Source: Rhizobium sp. NFR03 (GTDB lineage Bacteria > Pseudomonadota > Alphaproteobacteria > Rhizobiales > Rhizobiaceae). From it: DNA of 64,000 bases. The DNA lies in contig NZ_FOGR01000004.1 in NCBI RefSeq assembly GCF_900111275.1, positions 186,001-250,000 of the forward strand, in the 5' to 3' direction. Below are positions 1-8,679 of the stretch, in pieces (within the stretch, counting starts at the first letter, position 1; every line of letters begins with the position of its first letter). Position numbers and translations under genes: made by a program. The notes beneath the pieces were generated by a model. It saw only the letters and a list, made by a program, of their open reading frames with translations, was not told where the DNA came from and searched no databases.

Positions 1-1115
1 TCGCATCCGCCTGGATGACCCTCTCCGCCGGCACGGCCGCAGCCACCGATTATCCCCTTGTCGTCAAAGACATTTCGGGCCGCGAGATCACAATCGCTTC
101 GGAGCCGAAGCGCATCGTTGTGCAGGACGGACGCGATCTCTTCGCACTGGCGCTGCTCGATCGTGCAGATCCGTTTGCGCGCGTCGTCGCCTGGAACAAC
201 ATTCTCTCCCGCTCCGATCCAGCATCCTGGGCCGTTTTCCAGAAGCAGTGGCCGGAAAGCTCGGCAAAGCCCATCGACATGAAATTCGGTGACGAGGGAC
301 AGGTCAATCTCGAACAGGTCGCCGCCACGAAGCCTGATTTGCTTGTGTTCCAGACGCGCGTACGGCAAGCCCTCGACGATGCGGACCTCTTCAACCGGCT
401 GGCCAAGCTCGGCATTCCGATCATTCTGATCGACACAGAACTGGAGCCGACAATCAACGGTCCGAAGACCGTGGATCTTCTCGGCAAGGTGCTGAACCGC
501 GAGACGGAAGCGAAGGAATTCACCGACTTCTACGCCGAGCGCCTTGCAAAGGTGAAGGCAGGCTTCGCCGGTGCCGAAAAGCCGAGGGTCTTCGTAGAGG
601 CCAAGGCCGGACAGAAGGGCCTCGACTCCTGCTGCTTCACGCATGGCGATGTCTATTGGGGCAAGATCGTCGCAGACGCCGGTGGCATCAACATCGGCAC
701 CCAGCTGGTCAAGGGCCGCACCGGGGACGTGACGACGGAAACGCTGATCGCCGAGAAGCCGGATGTCTTCGTGATGACGGGCTCGCCATTCTCGAATGAA
801 GGTTCGGTCTCCCCCACCTTCGGGCTGAATGCCGACAAGGCTGCCATCGAGACATCGCTTAAGACTTTGTCCGAGCGAAAGGGCTTCTCCTACATCAAGG
901 CCGTCGAAGAGAACCGCGTCGTCGGCCTCTACCACCAGCTCTATGCCAGCGCGTGGAACATCTATGCGGTCGAATATCTCGCCAAGGCCTTCTATCCCGA
1001 GCGTTTTGCAGATCTGGATCCCGATGCAGACCTCGCAACGATCATCGGCAGCTTCACGGGTCTTCCCAAGGACCTGACGACCGTCTATGGGGCAAAAGCC
1101 GCACCGACCAAGTAG
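1..1115 (+). CDS. ABC transporter periplasmic binding protein, iron-chelate/corrinoid type (5' end outside window)
   Basis: This is the substrate-binding protein of an importer whose permease and ATPase follow directly. The frame stays open to the window edge, and the first in-frame residues (ASAWMTLSAGTAAAT) look like the end of a signal peptide, so the true start lies upstream and the ATG at 15 is probably internal. The mature part begins with the pattern typical of FecB/BtuF-like proteins, a short strand followed by 'EPKRIVV', and has 'KPDLLVF' and 'KPDVFVM' segments in its two lobes. The family binds ferric siderophores, heme or cobalamin. The nearby bluB gene makes a corrinoid substrate thinkable, but the sequence alone does not decide between siderophore and corrinoid. 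Confidence 0.85.
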   Translation, partial: ASAWMTLSAGTAAATDYPLVVKDISGREITIASEPKRIVVQDGRDLFALALLDRADPFARVVAWNNILSRSDPASWAVFQKQWPESSAKPIDMKFGDEGQVNLEQVAATKPDLLVFQTRVRQALDDADLFNRLAKLGIPIILIDTELEPTINGPKTVDLLGKVLNRETEAKEFTDFYAERLAKVKAGFAGAEKPRVFVEAKAGQKGLDSCCFTHGDVYWGKIVADAGGINIGTQLVKGRTGDVTTETLIAEKPDVFVMTGSPFSNEGSVSPTFGLNADKAAIETSLKTLSERKGFSYIKAVEENRVVGLYHQLYASAWNIYAVEYLAKAFYPERFADLDPDADLATIIGSFTGLPKDLTTVYGAKAAPTK

Positions 1116-1195
1116 TCCGCATGAAAGACCTGCATTGCCGACGGGCCGCCAGACGGCCCGTCATCCTGATAGACGATCCCTGTATTGAAAGACGC

Positions 1196-2305
1196 ATGGA
1201 TCGAGACGCGGCAGAGAACGATTTGGCTTTACCCCTGACGGAAACCGCAGCGCCGGAGAGCGCCGAGGCCCATTACGGCGAATCGGTGATGCGGCGCGTG
1301 CTGATCATCGTCGCTCTCCTTGTCGTGCTCGCCTGCGCCTTCATCGCAGATATCGCCATCGGCTCCGGAACGCTCTCGCCCGCCGATGTCGCGAACGTGC
1401 TGTTTTCCCCGTCGACGGCAGATGCGAGCAGCCGTTTCGTCGTGTGGGAACTGCGCATGCCGATGACCTTGATGGCGCTTGTGACGGGGATCTCACTGTC
1501 TCTCTCCGGCCTCCTCATGCAGACGATCCTCGACAATCCGCTTGCCGAGCCCTTCACGCTCGGCGTGTCCTCCGCCGCGGGTTTCGGCGCGGCGCTGTCG
1601 CTCGGCTTTTCCGTCTCGCTTACATCCGCCATGCCATGGATGCCGCCCGAGTTGCTGACGGCGGCCAATGCCTTCCTTTTCGGCCTTCTGGCAACCGGGC
1701 TCGTCCTGGCACTCACGCGGGGCGGCACAAGCGTTCAGGCAATCACGCTGCTGGGCATTGCCCTGCACTTCGTCTTTTCCTCGCTGCTGTCACTCGTCCA
1801 GTACATGGCGAGCGTCGATCAGCTGCAGAGCATCGTCTTCTGGCTGATGGGCTCCTTGCAGCGCGCAACCTGGCTCAAAGTATCGATCGCGGCGGGGCTT
1901 TGCGCCATTGCGCTGCCCATCGTTCTCCTGAATGCCTGGGCCTTGACGACCATCCGCTCCTTCGGCGAGGAGGCTATCGTCTTCGGCGTGCGCGTCAGGG
2001 CGCTGCGGATCATGATGCTGACCATTTCGGCGCTGCTCGCCGGCGCAGTGACCGCCGTCGTCGGCATCATCGGTTTCATCGGACTTGTGGGCCCGCATGT
2101 CGCCAGACTGCTGGTGGGTGAGGATCATCGCTTCACGATTGCCGCGACAGTGGCTGTCGGCGGGGTCTTCGCCGTTCTTGCCTCGCTTGCGACCAAGGTC
2201 ATCGTGCCCGGAGCGGTGCTACCGCTCAGCATGGTCACGTCTCTGACCGGCCTGCCCTTCTTCATCTTCCTCGTCCTGCGACAGTCGCGGAGCCCGGGCG
2301 CATGA
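1196..2305 (+). CDS. FecCD-family ABC transporter permease
   Basis: Inner-membrane permease of about 369 residues, the second component of the importer. After a polar N-terminal stretch of about 30 residues there are many hydrophobic segments, starting with 'RRVLIIVALLVVLACAF'. Family hallmarks are visible: 'ELRMPMTLMALVTG', 'NPLAEPFTLGVSSAAGFGA' and, near the end, 'GFIGLVGPHVARLLVG', the loop that contacts the ATPase. I chose the ATG at 1196 because a GAAAG sequence lies a few bases upstream and because the longer upstream reading overlaps the binding-protein gene. Its stop overlaps the ATPase start in an ATGA arrangement, so the two are translationally coupled. Confidence 0.9.
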   Translation: MDRDAAENDLALPLTETAAPESAEAHYGESVMRRVLIIVALLVVLACAFIADIAIGSGTLSPADVANVLFSPSTADASSRFVVWELRMPMTLMALVTGISLSLSGLLMQTILDNPLAEPFTLGVSSAAGFGAALSLGFSVSLTSAMPWMPPELLTAANAFLFGLLATGLVLALTRGGTSVQAITLLGIALHFVFSSLLSLVQYMASVDQLQSIVFWLMGSLQRATWLKVSIAAGLCAIALPIVLLNAWALTTIRSFGEEAIVFGVRVRALRIMMLTISALLAGAVTAVVGIIGFIGLVGPHVARLLVGEDHRFTIAATVAVGGVFAVLASLATKVIVPGAVLPLSMVTSLTGLPFFIFLVLRQSRSPGA

Positions 2306-3102
2306 GCCTCTCGGTCGGAAACTACAGTGTCACCATCGGCGCGCGCCGTGTCGTGCAAGACGTGTCATTCGACGCAAAGCCAGGCCGGATGCTGGCGGTT
2401 CTCGGCCCGAACGGTGCTGGAAAATCGACGTTGCTGAAAGGGTTCTGCAGCATGCGGCGCGGTGAAGGCCGCGTTCGGCTGGATGATACCGACCTCCTCG
2501 CCATGCGTCCCATCGACCGGGCGCGGCAGGTCGGCTATGTCGCGCAGGATCTGGCCCAGCTCGATGTCGCCCTGGATGTCTTCGAGCTGCTGCTCCTGGC
2601 CCAGAGCGGCGGACGGCGCTCGTGGCGAGCCCCGCCACAGGCCTTTCGTCGCGCAGAGGAAACGCTGGAGACGCTTGGCTTGTCGCGTTTTGCCCGCTGC
2701 CGACCCGGCCAGCTCTCGGGCGGGGAGCGGCAGATGATCGGCCTTGCGCTCGCTCTCGTGCGCCGGCCGCGCCTGCTGCTTCTCGACGAGCCAACCTCGG
2801 CACTCGATCTCGCCAACCAGCTGCAAATTCTCGATGCTGTCGCCGAACATACGCGGCAGCATGAGGTGGTGACACTTGCCGTGCTGCACGATCTCAATCT
2901 GGCAACACGCTACGCCGATGAGGTTCTTCTGCTGAAAGACGGCCGCGTGCACACATCCGGTTCGACGGAAACGGTCATGGACCCCGCAACGATCTCCGAT
3001 GTTTACGGCGTCGAATGTCACCCCCTGCCTGTCCCCGGGACACGGTTCACGGCATTATATCCCGTGGCGCGCACGGCAAGCACGCGGCATCCGGCGGACT
3101 AG
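2302..3102 (+). CDS. FecE/BtuD-type ABC transporter ATP-binding protein
   Basis: ATPase of the importer, 266 residues. It has a Walker A motif (GPNGAGKST, about residue 34), a Q-loop region (GYVAQDL), the ABC signature (LSGGERQ), Walker B (LLLLDEPT) and the H-loop histidine (AVLHDLNLA). It is most similar in layout to ferric-siderophore and cobalamin ATPases of the FecE/BtuD group. The start overlaps the permease stop by 4 bases. The last 25 or so residues are not conserved in this family as far as I can judge. Substrate is not defined by the ATPase. Confidence 0.9.
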   Translation: MSLSVGNYSVTIGARRVVQDVSFDAKPGRMLAVLGPNGAGKSTLLKGFCSMRRGEGRVRLDDTDLLAMRPIDRARQVGYVAQDLAQLDVALDVFELLLLAQSGGRRSWRAPPQAFRRAEETLETLGLSRFARCRPGQLSGGERQMIGLALALVRRPRLLLLDEPTSALDLANQLQILDAVAEHTRQHEVVTLAVLHDLNLATRYADEVLLLKDGRVHTSGSTETVMDPATISDVYGVECHPLPVPGTRFTALYPVARTASTRHPAD

Positions 3103-3265
3103 CGTCTTACCGCCGCTTCGGCAGATCGAAACATGCAAGCGTCGGCAGACCTCCGCTCACATACACCTGCGCCATCTGGCGCTGGACAACCCGCAACTGC
3201 TATGCAGCCGGTGATCCGTCACATGGTCGTCTCCATGGGTAGAGAATGCTGGAGGAATGTGGCCG

Positions 3266-3907
3266 ATGCCACAGCGAAAAATATTCGATTCCGGTTTCCG
3301 TGACGAACTCACGCAACTCCTGACGTGGCGTCGCGATGTGCGGCAGTTCCGTACGGATCCGCTTCCGCCGGGAACGACCGAGCGCCTTGTCCAGGCGGCT
3401 AGCCTTGCACCTTCGGTCGGCCTCAGCCAGCCCTGGCGTTTCGTCTTCGTGGAGGACGCCCGTCGGCGGACGACCGTACGCAATGTTTTCGAAACCTGCA
3501 ACGCCGCAGCACTCGCGGGCTACTCCGGTGAAAAGGCTGAACGCTATGCGCGGCTGAAGCTCGCGGGCCTTGATGCTGCGCCCTGCCAGTTCGCCGTATT
3601 TTGCGACCGTTCGGTTTTGCAGGGGCACGGGTTGGGGCGCAGTACCATGCCGGAAACGCTCGATTACTCGGTAGTGCTCGCAGTTCACACGCTATGGCTT
3701 GCCGCCCGCGCAGAAGGGCTTGGGCTCGGCTGGTTGTCGATCCTCGATCCGGCAACCGTCGTGGCCGCGCTGGATGTACCAAAAACCTGGCATTTCATCG
3801 GCTATTTCTGTCTTGGCTATCCCGCAGCCGAAGACGATACGCCGGCGCTGGAACGCGCAGGTTGGGAGCAGCGCTGCGACCCGGCACGTGTGATCGTCAG
3901 GCGATAG
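3266..3907 (+). CDS. bluB: 5,6-dimethylbenzimidazole synthase BluB
   Basis: Nitroreductase-fold flavoenzyme that consumes FMNH2 and oxygen to make 5,6-dimethylbenzimidazole, the lower ligand of cobalamin. Diagnostic stretches are 'WRRDVRQFRTDPLP', 'LAPSVGLSQPWRFV', 'LGRSTMPETLDYSVV' and 'GLGLGWLSILDP'. The start at 3266 (MPQRKIF) is preferred because GGAGG at 3251-3255 sits 10 bases upstream, whereas it is only one base from the in-frame ATG at 3257. The gene follows the ABC importer on the same strand with a 163-base gap, and I found no B12-riboswitch box in that gap. The pairing suggests corrinoid uptake and remodelling but does not prove it. Confidence 0.9.
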   Translation: MPQRKIFDSGFRDELTQLLTWRRDVRQFRTDPLPPGTTERLVQAASLAPSVGLSQPWRFVFVEDARRRTTVRNVFETCNAAALAGYSGEKAERYARLKLAGLDAAPCQFAVFCDRSVLQGHGLGRSTMPETLDYSVVLAVHTLWLAARAEGLGLGWLSILDPATVVAALDVPKTWHFIGYFCLGYPAAEDDTPALERAGWEQRCDPARVIVRR

Positions 3908-4047
3908 GCGACAGACGTTCGTAACACGCGCTCCGACAGAGCTCGGCCGTTCTCGGCCTCCGCTTCCTGGCAGTGCCTATCGCGGGTATTGCTGCGCCAA
4001 TGGGGCCCGGAAACTGCGGCGTACCGTCGCAAGCCGAGGAACCGCCG

Positions 4048-4821
4048 CTATCGCAATAAGCCTTGCCCGCCATCGATCCAGATGGGAGAGCCGGTGATAT
4101 GGCGTGACTTGTCGGATGCGAGGAAGGCGATGAGATTCGCGACATCCTCGCTTCGACCGGGCTTGCCGCCCGTGAGGGGAACCTGACCTTCCGGCCATTC
4201 CACCGGTATACCCGTTTCCTCCTCCTTGCGCTGGTCGGTATTGGCGGAGATGCGCGTTTCGATCTCTCCCGGGCAGACAGCGTTGATGCGGATGCCATGG
4301 CGGGCAAGCTCCAGCGCAAGTTGCTGTACCATTGCAACCTGACCGGCCTTGGTTGCGGTGTAGGCCGTGGCGCCCGGCGTCGTGAATGTTCGCGTCCCGT
4401 TGATCGAAGAGACCACGACGATCGATCCGCCACCAGCCTTTTTCAGGTGCGGCACGGTCGTGTGTATGGTGAGGTAGGTTCCCGTAAGGTTGATGGCGAT
4501 CGTCCGGTTCCATTCCTCCGGCGTGAGGTCGTCGATGGGGGCCCAGACGCCGTTGATGCCGGCATTGGCGACCACGACATCAAGTCTGCCAAACCGTTCC
4601 GTCAGGCGCGAGAGGGCGTTCCGCATCTCCTCATGCTCGGCCACATCGGCCGTCAAGGCCTCCACCTCCGCGCCTGTCTTCCGGATCTCGGCCGCCGTCT
4701 GTTCCAGTTCGTCCGGCGTATGGCCGAGGACACCGATCCGATATCCGTCCTGCGCAAGCACTAAGGCCGCAGCCTTCCCGATTCCGGATCCGGCTCCCGT
4801 GACAAGTGCGACCGGCGTCAT
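4048..4821 (-). CDS. Short-chain dehydrogenase/reductase (SDR)
   Basis: Classical SDR oxidoreductase of 257 residues, cytoplasmic. It shows the nucleotide-binding glycine motif TGAGSGIG near the N-terminus, 'NAG' at the end of the fourth strand, and the catalytic Ser (VVSS) with the YxxxK pair (YTATK), then the family's C-terminal 'ITGSPIWIDGGQG'. Such proteins reduce or oxidise sugars, acyl chains or alcohols with NAD(P)(H); the actual substrate cannot be told. The start is supported by AAGGAG a few bases upstream. It stands alone, convergent with bluB and divergent from the small lipoprotein gene. Confidence 0.88.
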   Translation of the reverse strand: MTPVALVTGAGSGIGKAAALVLAQDGYRIGVLGHTPDELEQTAAEIRKTGAEVEALTADVAEHEEMRNALSRLTERFGRLDVVVANAGINGVWAPIDDLTPEEWNRTIAINLTGTYLTIHTTVPHLKKAGGGSIVVVSSINGTRTFTTPGATAYTATKAGQVAMVQQLALELARHGIRINAVCPGEIETRISANTDQRKEEETGIPVEWPEGQVPLTGGKPGRSEDVANLIAFLASDKSRHITGSPIWIDGGQGLLR

Positions 4822-5020
4822 GTATCGTCTCCTTCGAACACTGCTTTCCCGCCTAACCGACAGCGACGACGCCCGGTTCCCGAAGGTGTACGACCGCGAG
4901 GAGAGGCGGTGCAGTCAACGCAGGGAACCAAGGCTTCTGCGAAGGGTTTGGCAGCAGCAGCATTCGATGAAGCCTGTTGCGGAAGACGGACTGACCCGGC
5001 ATGCTTGAGGAGACACGCAT

Positions 5021-5308
5021 ATGAACCTTCGCATTGCCGGCATTCTTGCTATGGGCTTATCGCTTGCAGCCTGCACCACGGCCTCGACCGAGTTGGAGCC
5101 TATCCCCGGCAGCCTGATCTATAATGGCCAGCCGCGCACGAAGCTGACGAAATCGCCGATCGGCTCCACGTTTACCCACCGCTTCCTCGACCCGCGAGGC
5201 GACCGCTATCTGGAGACCTACCAGATTCAGGAAGACCGCAGCGTCAGGCTCATCTCCCGGCGCAAACTCAATATCTTTGTCGGCTTGGGCAACGATCGCG
5301 ATTATTGA
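5021..5308 (+). CDS. Small lipoprotein, function unknown
   Basis: Ninety-five-residue precursor with a lipoprotein signal: a short hydrophobic segment followed by the lipobox LAAC, so the mature protein should begin at Cys-18 and be anchored to a membrane. The rest is polar and rich in charged residues, with no domain I recognise. GAGGAG lies just upstream of the ATG. It is convergent with the molybdopterin oxidoreductase gene, with only 15 bases between the two stops. Confidence 0.7.
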   Translation: MNLRIAGILAMGLSLAACTTASTELEPIPGSLIYNGQPRTKLTKSPIGSTFTHRFLDPRGDRYLETYQIQEDRSVRLISRRKLNIFVGLGNDRDY

Positions 5309-5323
5309 CGAGGCCCGAAAGCC

Positions 5324-7684
5324 TCAAGCGCGTGGCATGACGGCAACCGCTTTCGGCACGATCTCGGACACCTCCGGGCGACTGTCTGCGGGATTGCCGG
5401 GCTGCGTCCGGGTGATGACCACCGGCACGGACTTGGCAGCGGGCGTGTTGCTTCGCGTATCGCGATGCGACAGGGACAGGAGTCCATTCGTCTCGGGATA
5501 GTAAGCCGCGCAGCAACCTTCCGGCACGTCATAGGCAACGACTTTGAAGCCGCCCGCCCTCCGTTCGATACCATCACCCGCAACGGCTGCGAAATCGACG
5601 ACCGTTCCCTCGGGAACGCCGAGCGTCGCCATATCCTTCTCGTTCATGAAGACCACCATGCGATCCCCGGATATGCCGCGATAACGGTCATTGTTGGAAT
5701 AGACCGTCGTGTTGAACTGGTCGTGGCTGCGGAGCGTCATCAGTTGAAGGTGCGGCCGCTCCGGCGCATCGTCATTCTGGTCCTTGAGGTCCGGATTGAA
5801 CAGGAAGTTCGCCCTGCCGGTCGGGGTTGCCCAGCGACGCTCGCTCGCTCCGTTCGGCAGGCGGAAGCCGCCGGGCTTGCCGATCCGGATATTGTAGTCG
5901 CGAAATTGCTCGGGAAGCACCTCCTCGATCTTGTCGCGGATACGGTCATAGTCGGCGACGAGGCCGTCCCAATCGATGGATGCGCGATCCGCAACGGTGG
6001 CCTTGGCAAGGTTGGCGACGATCCAGGGCTCGGAGCGGCAATGCTCGCTCGCCGGCGCCAGGCGCCCCGTGGAGCCATGAACCATCGAAAAGCTGTCCTC
6101 CACCGTCACTGTCTGCGCGACGCCCTGCTGCAGATCGAGCTCCGTCCGGCCGAGCGCGGGGAGAATGTAGGCCTGCTTGCCATGGATGAGGTGGCTGCGA
6201 TTGAGCTTCGTCGCGATCTGCACCGTCAGACCGATCTCGGGCACCTTCTCCGCGATCCGATCGATATCGGGGATCGCGCGGAAGAAGTTGCCGCCGAGCG
6301 CGAGGAATGCATCTACCTCGCCGCGAAGGATCGCCTCGCAGCACTCGGCAGTATCGTGACCATGCTCGCGCGGGCTGACAAAGCCGAAAGCCGCATCCAG
6401 CTGCGAGAGAAAATCTTCCGTCGGCGTCTTGTTGATCCCGACCGTGCGGTCGCCCTGGACATTCGAGTGTCCGCGGATCGGACATGCCCCCGCGCCGAGG
6501 CGGCCGATATTGCCACGCAGGAACAACAGGTTAAGGATCTGCTGCATGGCATCGCCGCCATGCTTGTGCTGGGTGATGCCCATGCCCCAGCAGGCAATGA
6601 CCCGCTCTGCCTTCATATAAATGTCGGCGGCCTGCTCGATCTGTTCGCGGCTTAGCGCCGTGTAGTGCTCGATCTCGTCCCAGCTCAGATTACGTATGAA
6701 GTCTGCGAAGGCGGCAAAGCCCGCCGTATGCTCTTCAAGAAACGCGGTATCGAGGATCCGCGTATCGCCGGAGGCGAGCGCCGCATCGTCGGCTGCAATT
6801 ACCACCTTGCAGATGCCCTGCATGGCCATGATGTCGCCGCCGGTGCGCAGCTGAAAATAGTTGGAGGTGATCGTCTGGCCTCTGCCCGTCAGCATCTCGA
6901 CCGGGCTCTGCGGATCGGTGAACCGCAAAAGCGCCCTCTCCTTCAGCGGATTGAACGTGACGATCGGCACGCCGCGCTTGGCCATGTCGTGCAGGTAGGT
7001 CATCATGCGCGGGCTGTTCGTGCCGGGATTCTGCCCGATGATGAACAACGCGTCGCAATGTTCCCAGTCCTCGAGCGTCACCGTGCCCTTGCCGATACCG
7101 ATGCTCTCCGGCAGCGCGACCGTCGTCGTTGCATGGCACATATCCGAGCAATCGGGAAAATTGTTGGTGCCGAGAAGCCGGCCGTGAAGCTGCCAGAGGA
7201 AGGCCGCCTCGTTCGAGGCTCGCCCGGATGTGTAGAATTCGACCCGCTTCGGATCGAGATTGCGCAATATGCCACCGATTTCGGCGAGTGCGACCGACCA
7301 GTCCACCGGTTGATAGGTGTCCGTTGCGGCATCATAGCGCATCGGATGCGTCAGGCGGCCATGCGCCTCCAGCTCATGATCGCTCCAGGACTTCAGGTCC
7401 TCAACCCGGTTCGTCGCAAAGAAATCCGGTCCGGTCCGCTTCTTCGTTGCCTCCCAGGCGACGGCCTTGGCACCGTTCTCGCAGTATTCGGCGAAATGCG
7501 GCTTTTCCGGATCAGGCCAGGCGCAGCTGGGGCAATCGAACCCTCCGGGCTTGTTCATCGATAGAAGTGCACGGTTGCCCTTGAGAAGAATTTGCTGCTT
7601 GCTCAGATGCTGCTCGACGGCGTTCAGTGCCCCCCATCCGCCTGCTGGTGGTTGTTGTGGCGCCGCCTTGCGTCCGTCAGCCAT
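5324..7684 (-). CDS. FdhF/YdeP-family molybdopterin oxidoreductase
   Basis: Protein of 786 residues in the formate-dehydrogenase-alpha-like group that includes E. coli YdeP. An N-terminal cysteine cluster (C51-x2-C54-x13-C68) could hold an iron-sulfur cluster. Molybdopterin-binding segments include 'IGQNPGTNSPRMM', 'GRGQTITSNYF' and 'CWGMGITQHKHGGDAMQ', and the C-terminal MoCo-binding domain contains 'LRSHDQFNTTVYSNNDRY'. No selenocysteine context, FdhD chaperone or electron-transfer subunit gene is adjacent. YdeP is linked to acid resistance in E. coli, but its substrate is unclear, so formate dehydrogenase activity should not be assumed. No twin-arginine signal is seen, so a cytoplasmic location is likely. 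Confidence 0.88.
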   Translation of the reverse strand: MADGRKAAPQQPPAGGWGALNAVEQHLSKQQILLKGNRALLSMNKPGGFDCPSCAWPDPEKPHFAEYCENGAKAVAWEATKKRTGPDFFATNRVEDLKSWSDHELEAHGRLTHPMRYDAATDTYQPVDWSVALAEIGGILRNLDPKRVEFYTSGRASNEAAFLWQLHGRLLGTNNFPDCSDMCHATTTVALPESIGIGKGTVTLEDWEHCDALFIIGQNPGTNSPRMMTYLHDMAKRGVPIVTFNPLKERALLRFTDPQSPVEMLTGRGQTITSNYFQLRTGGDIMAMQGICKVVIAADDAALASGDTRILDTAFLEEHTAGFAAFADFIRNLSWDEIEHYTALSREQIEQAADIYMKAERVIACWGMGITQHKHGGDAMQQILNLLFLRGNIGRLGAGACPIRGHSNVQGDRTVGINKTPTEDFLSQLDAAFGFVSPREHGHDTAECCEAILRGEVDAFLALGGNFFRAIPDIDRIAEKVPEIGLTVQIATKLNRSHLIHGKQAYILPALGRTELDLQQGVAQTVTVEDSFSMVHGSTGRLAPASEHCRSEPWIVANLAKATVADRASIDWDGLVADYDRIRDKIEEVLPEQFRDYNIRIGKPGGFRLPNGASERRWATPTGRANFLFNPDLKDQNDDAPERPHLQLMTLRSHDQFNTTVYSNNDRYRGISGDRMVVFMNEKDMATLGVPEGTVVDFAAVAGDGIERRAGGFKVVAYDVPEGCCAAYYPETNGLLSLSHRDTRSNTPAAKSVPVVITRTQPGNPADSRPEVSEIVPKAVAVMPRA

Positions 7685-7991
7685 CTCTTTCTCCTCTTTG
7701 TCCGCTCGGATAAACGCCGCCGAACCCTCTCCGCCTCACGAAGTTCCCGGGATGCATAATGCTTTGCGCATATGCAACCTGAAGTCTCGGGCCGCATCTT
7801 GCATTCCTCCGCACGATCGGCAACCACCAATATTCGAAAGGAGAGAGATACCCGTCTTTCAAATTTGTTATACGCAGGCCGACCTTTCGGACGTCCGCCT
7901 CCAAGGCCATTTACTGTTTTTTACTATTCAATGAGAGTCGGTTAAGGCGCCCACCTGCATGGTCCAGCCAAGATAGAAATGGAGCATGACA
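7685..7991. other. Intergenic region between divergent genes
   Basis: About 307 bases separate the divergent starts of the molybdopterin oxidoreductase and the unknown protein at 7992. The stretch around 7855-7930 is richer in A and T than its surroundings and could hold promoters for both. I see no convincing operator, RNA gene or terminator in it. Confidence 0.4.
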
Positions 7992-8654
7992 ATGATTGGC
8001 CAGGCTTTCGCACCGCAGACAGACTCTTTCACGGGCTTCGACATGAAGACGAAGATGCCACGCAAAGGTAATAACCGTCTGGATCGGGAATCGATCATCG
8101 CACTGCAGCGGATCGACATTTTCGACGCCGTCTGGAGCGGTGCTCTGTCGACCTCGTTTGCGCCGAAGAGTGCCAGCGGATCGAACACAGCTTCGCTTCG
8201 ACTGGTGAACAGCCTGCAGCATCGCGTCCTCGGAACTGTCGCATCGGATGAGCTTCTTGCGGCCATGAACATCGAGCAGGCGCGGACGCTGTTTCTCTGC
8301 AACCTCTCGCTGGTTCAGGAAAAGCTGCGCGACATGCCGTCAAAAGATTCTCGCGCCCAGTTTGAAATTCCTGTGGATGCGGCGGCTTTGGCGACCCTGG
8401 GCGGGGAACTGCGGATCATCGCGCAGCACACGCCGGACCTCTTCAAGCGCGTTCAGGTGACCCATTCGGAAGACGATCTTGCGGCCTTGTCTTCGATTCA
8501 GATCGAACAGCTCAAGGCGCTGGAAGCGCTCGGCCTGCGCCTCAATACACGTCGTTCGGCAGGCGCCCGGGCGGGCAGCGACAGCCACATGGATACGCGT
8601 CTTCATCCGTCGATGATCTCGTCCTCGACCTTCCGCGCACACGCAACGATGTAG
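7992..8654 (+). CDS. Hypothetical protein, possible regulator
   Basis: About 220 residues with no signal peptide or membrane segment, so probably cytoplasmic. I do not recognise the family. Residues 75-175 look helical ('NIEQARTLFLCNLSLVQEKL', then 'DDLAALSSIQIEQLKALEAL') and have a faint, unreliable resemblance to the FlhD flagellar activator. The C-terminal 45 residues are Arg/Ser/His-rich and look disordered. The start at 7992 is chosen because GGAG at 7981-7984 is then 7 bases away; the in-frame ATG at 7986 would be too close. It is convergent with the OmpR-type regulator of the Kai module, 25 bases apart. Confidence 0.6.
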   Translation: MIGQAFAPQTDSFTGFDMKTKMPRKGNNRLDRESIIALQRIDIFDAVWSGALSTSFAPKSASGSNTASLRLVNSLQHRVLGTVASDELLAAMNIEQARTLFLCNLSLVQEKLRDMPSKDSRAQFEIPVDAAALATLGGELRIIAQHTPDLFKRVQVTHSEDDLAALSSIQIEQLKALEALGLRLNTRRSAGARAGSDSHMDTRLHPSMISSSTFRAHATM

Positions 8655-8679
8655 TCGGGCGGCGGTCGCAGCCTGCCCG

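Noticed and set aside
953-1195. 80-codon upstream extension of the FecCD permease
   Set aside because: It overlaps the binding-protein gene in another frame and has no features of a permease N-terminus.
3103-3265. Possible cobalamin riboswitch between the ATPase gene and bluB
   Set aside because: No B12-box consensus (GCCACTG) or the conserved upstream element is visible in the 163 bases.
5324-7684. Formate dehydrogenase or selenoprotein
   Set aside because: No in-frame TGA or partner subunits are present, and the protein belongs to the YdeP-type group whose substrate is unknown.
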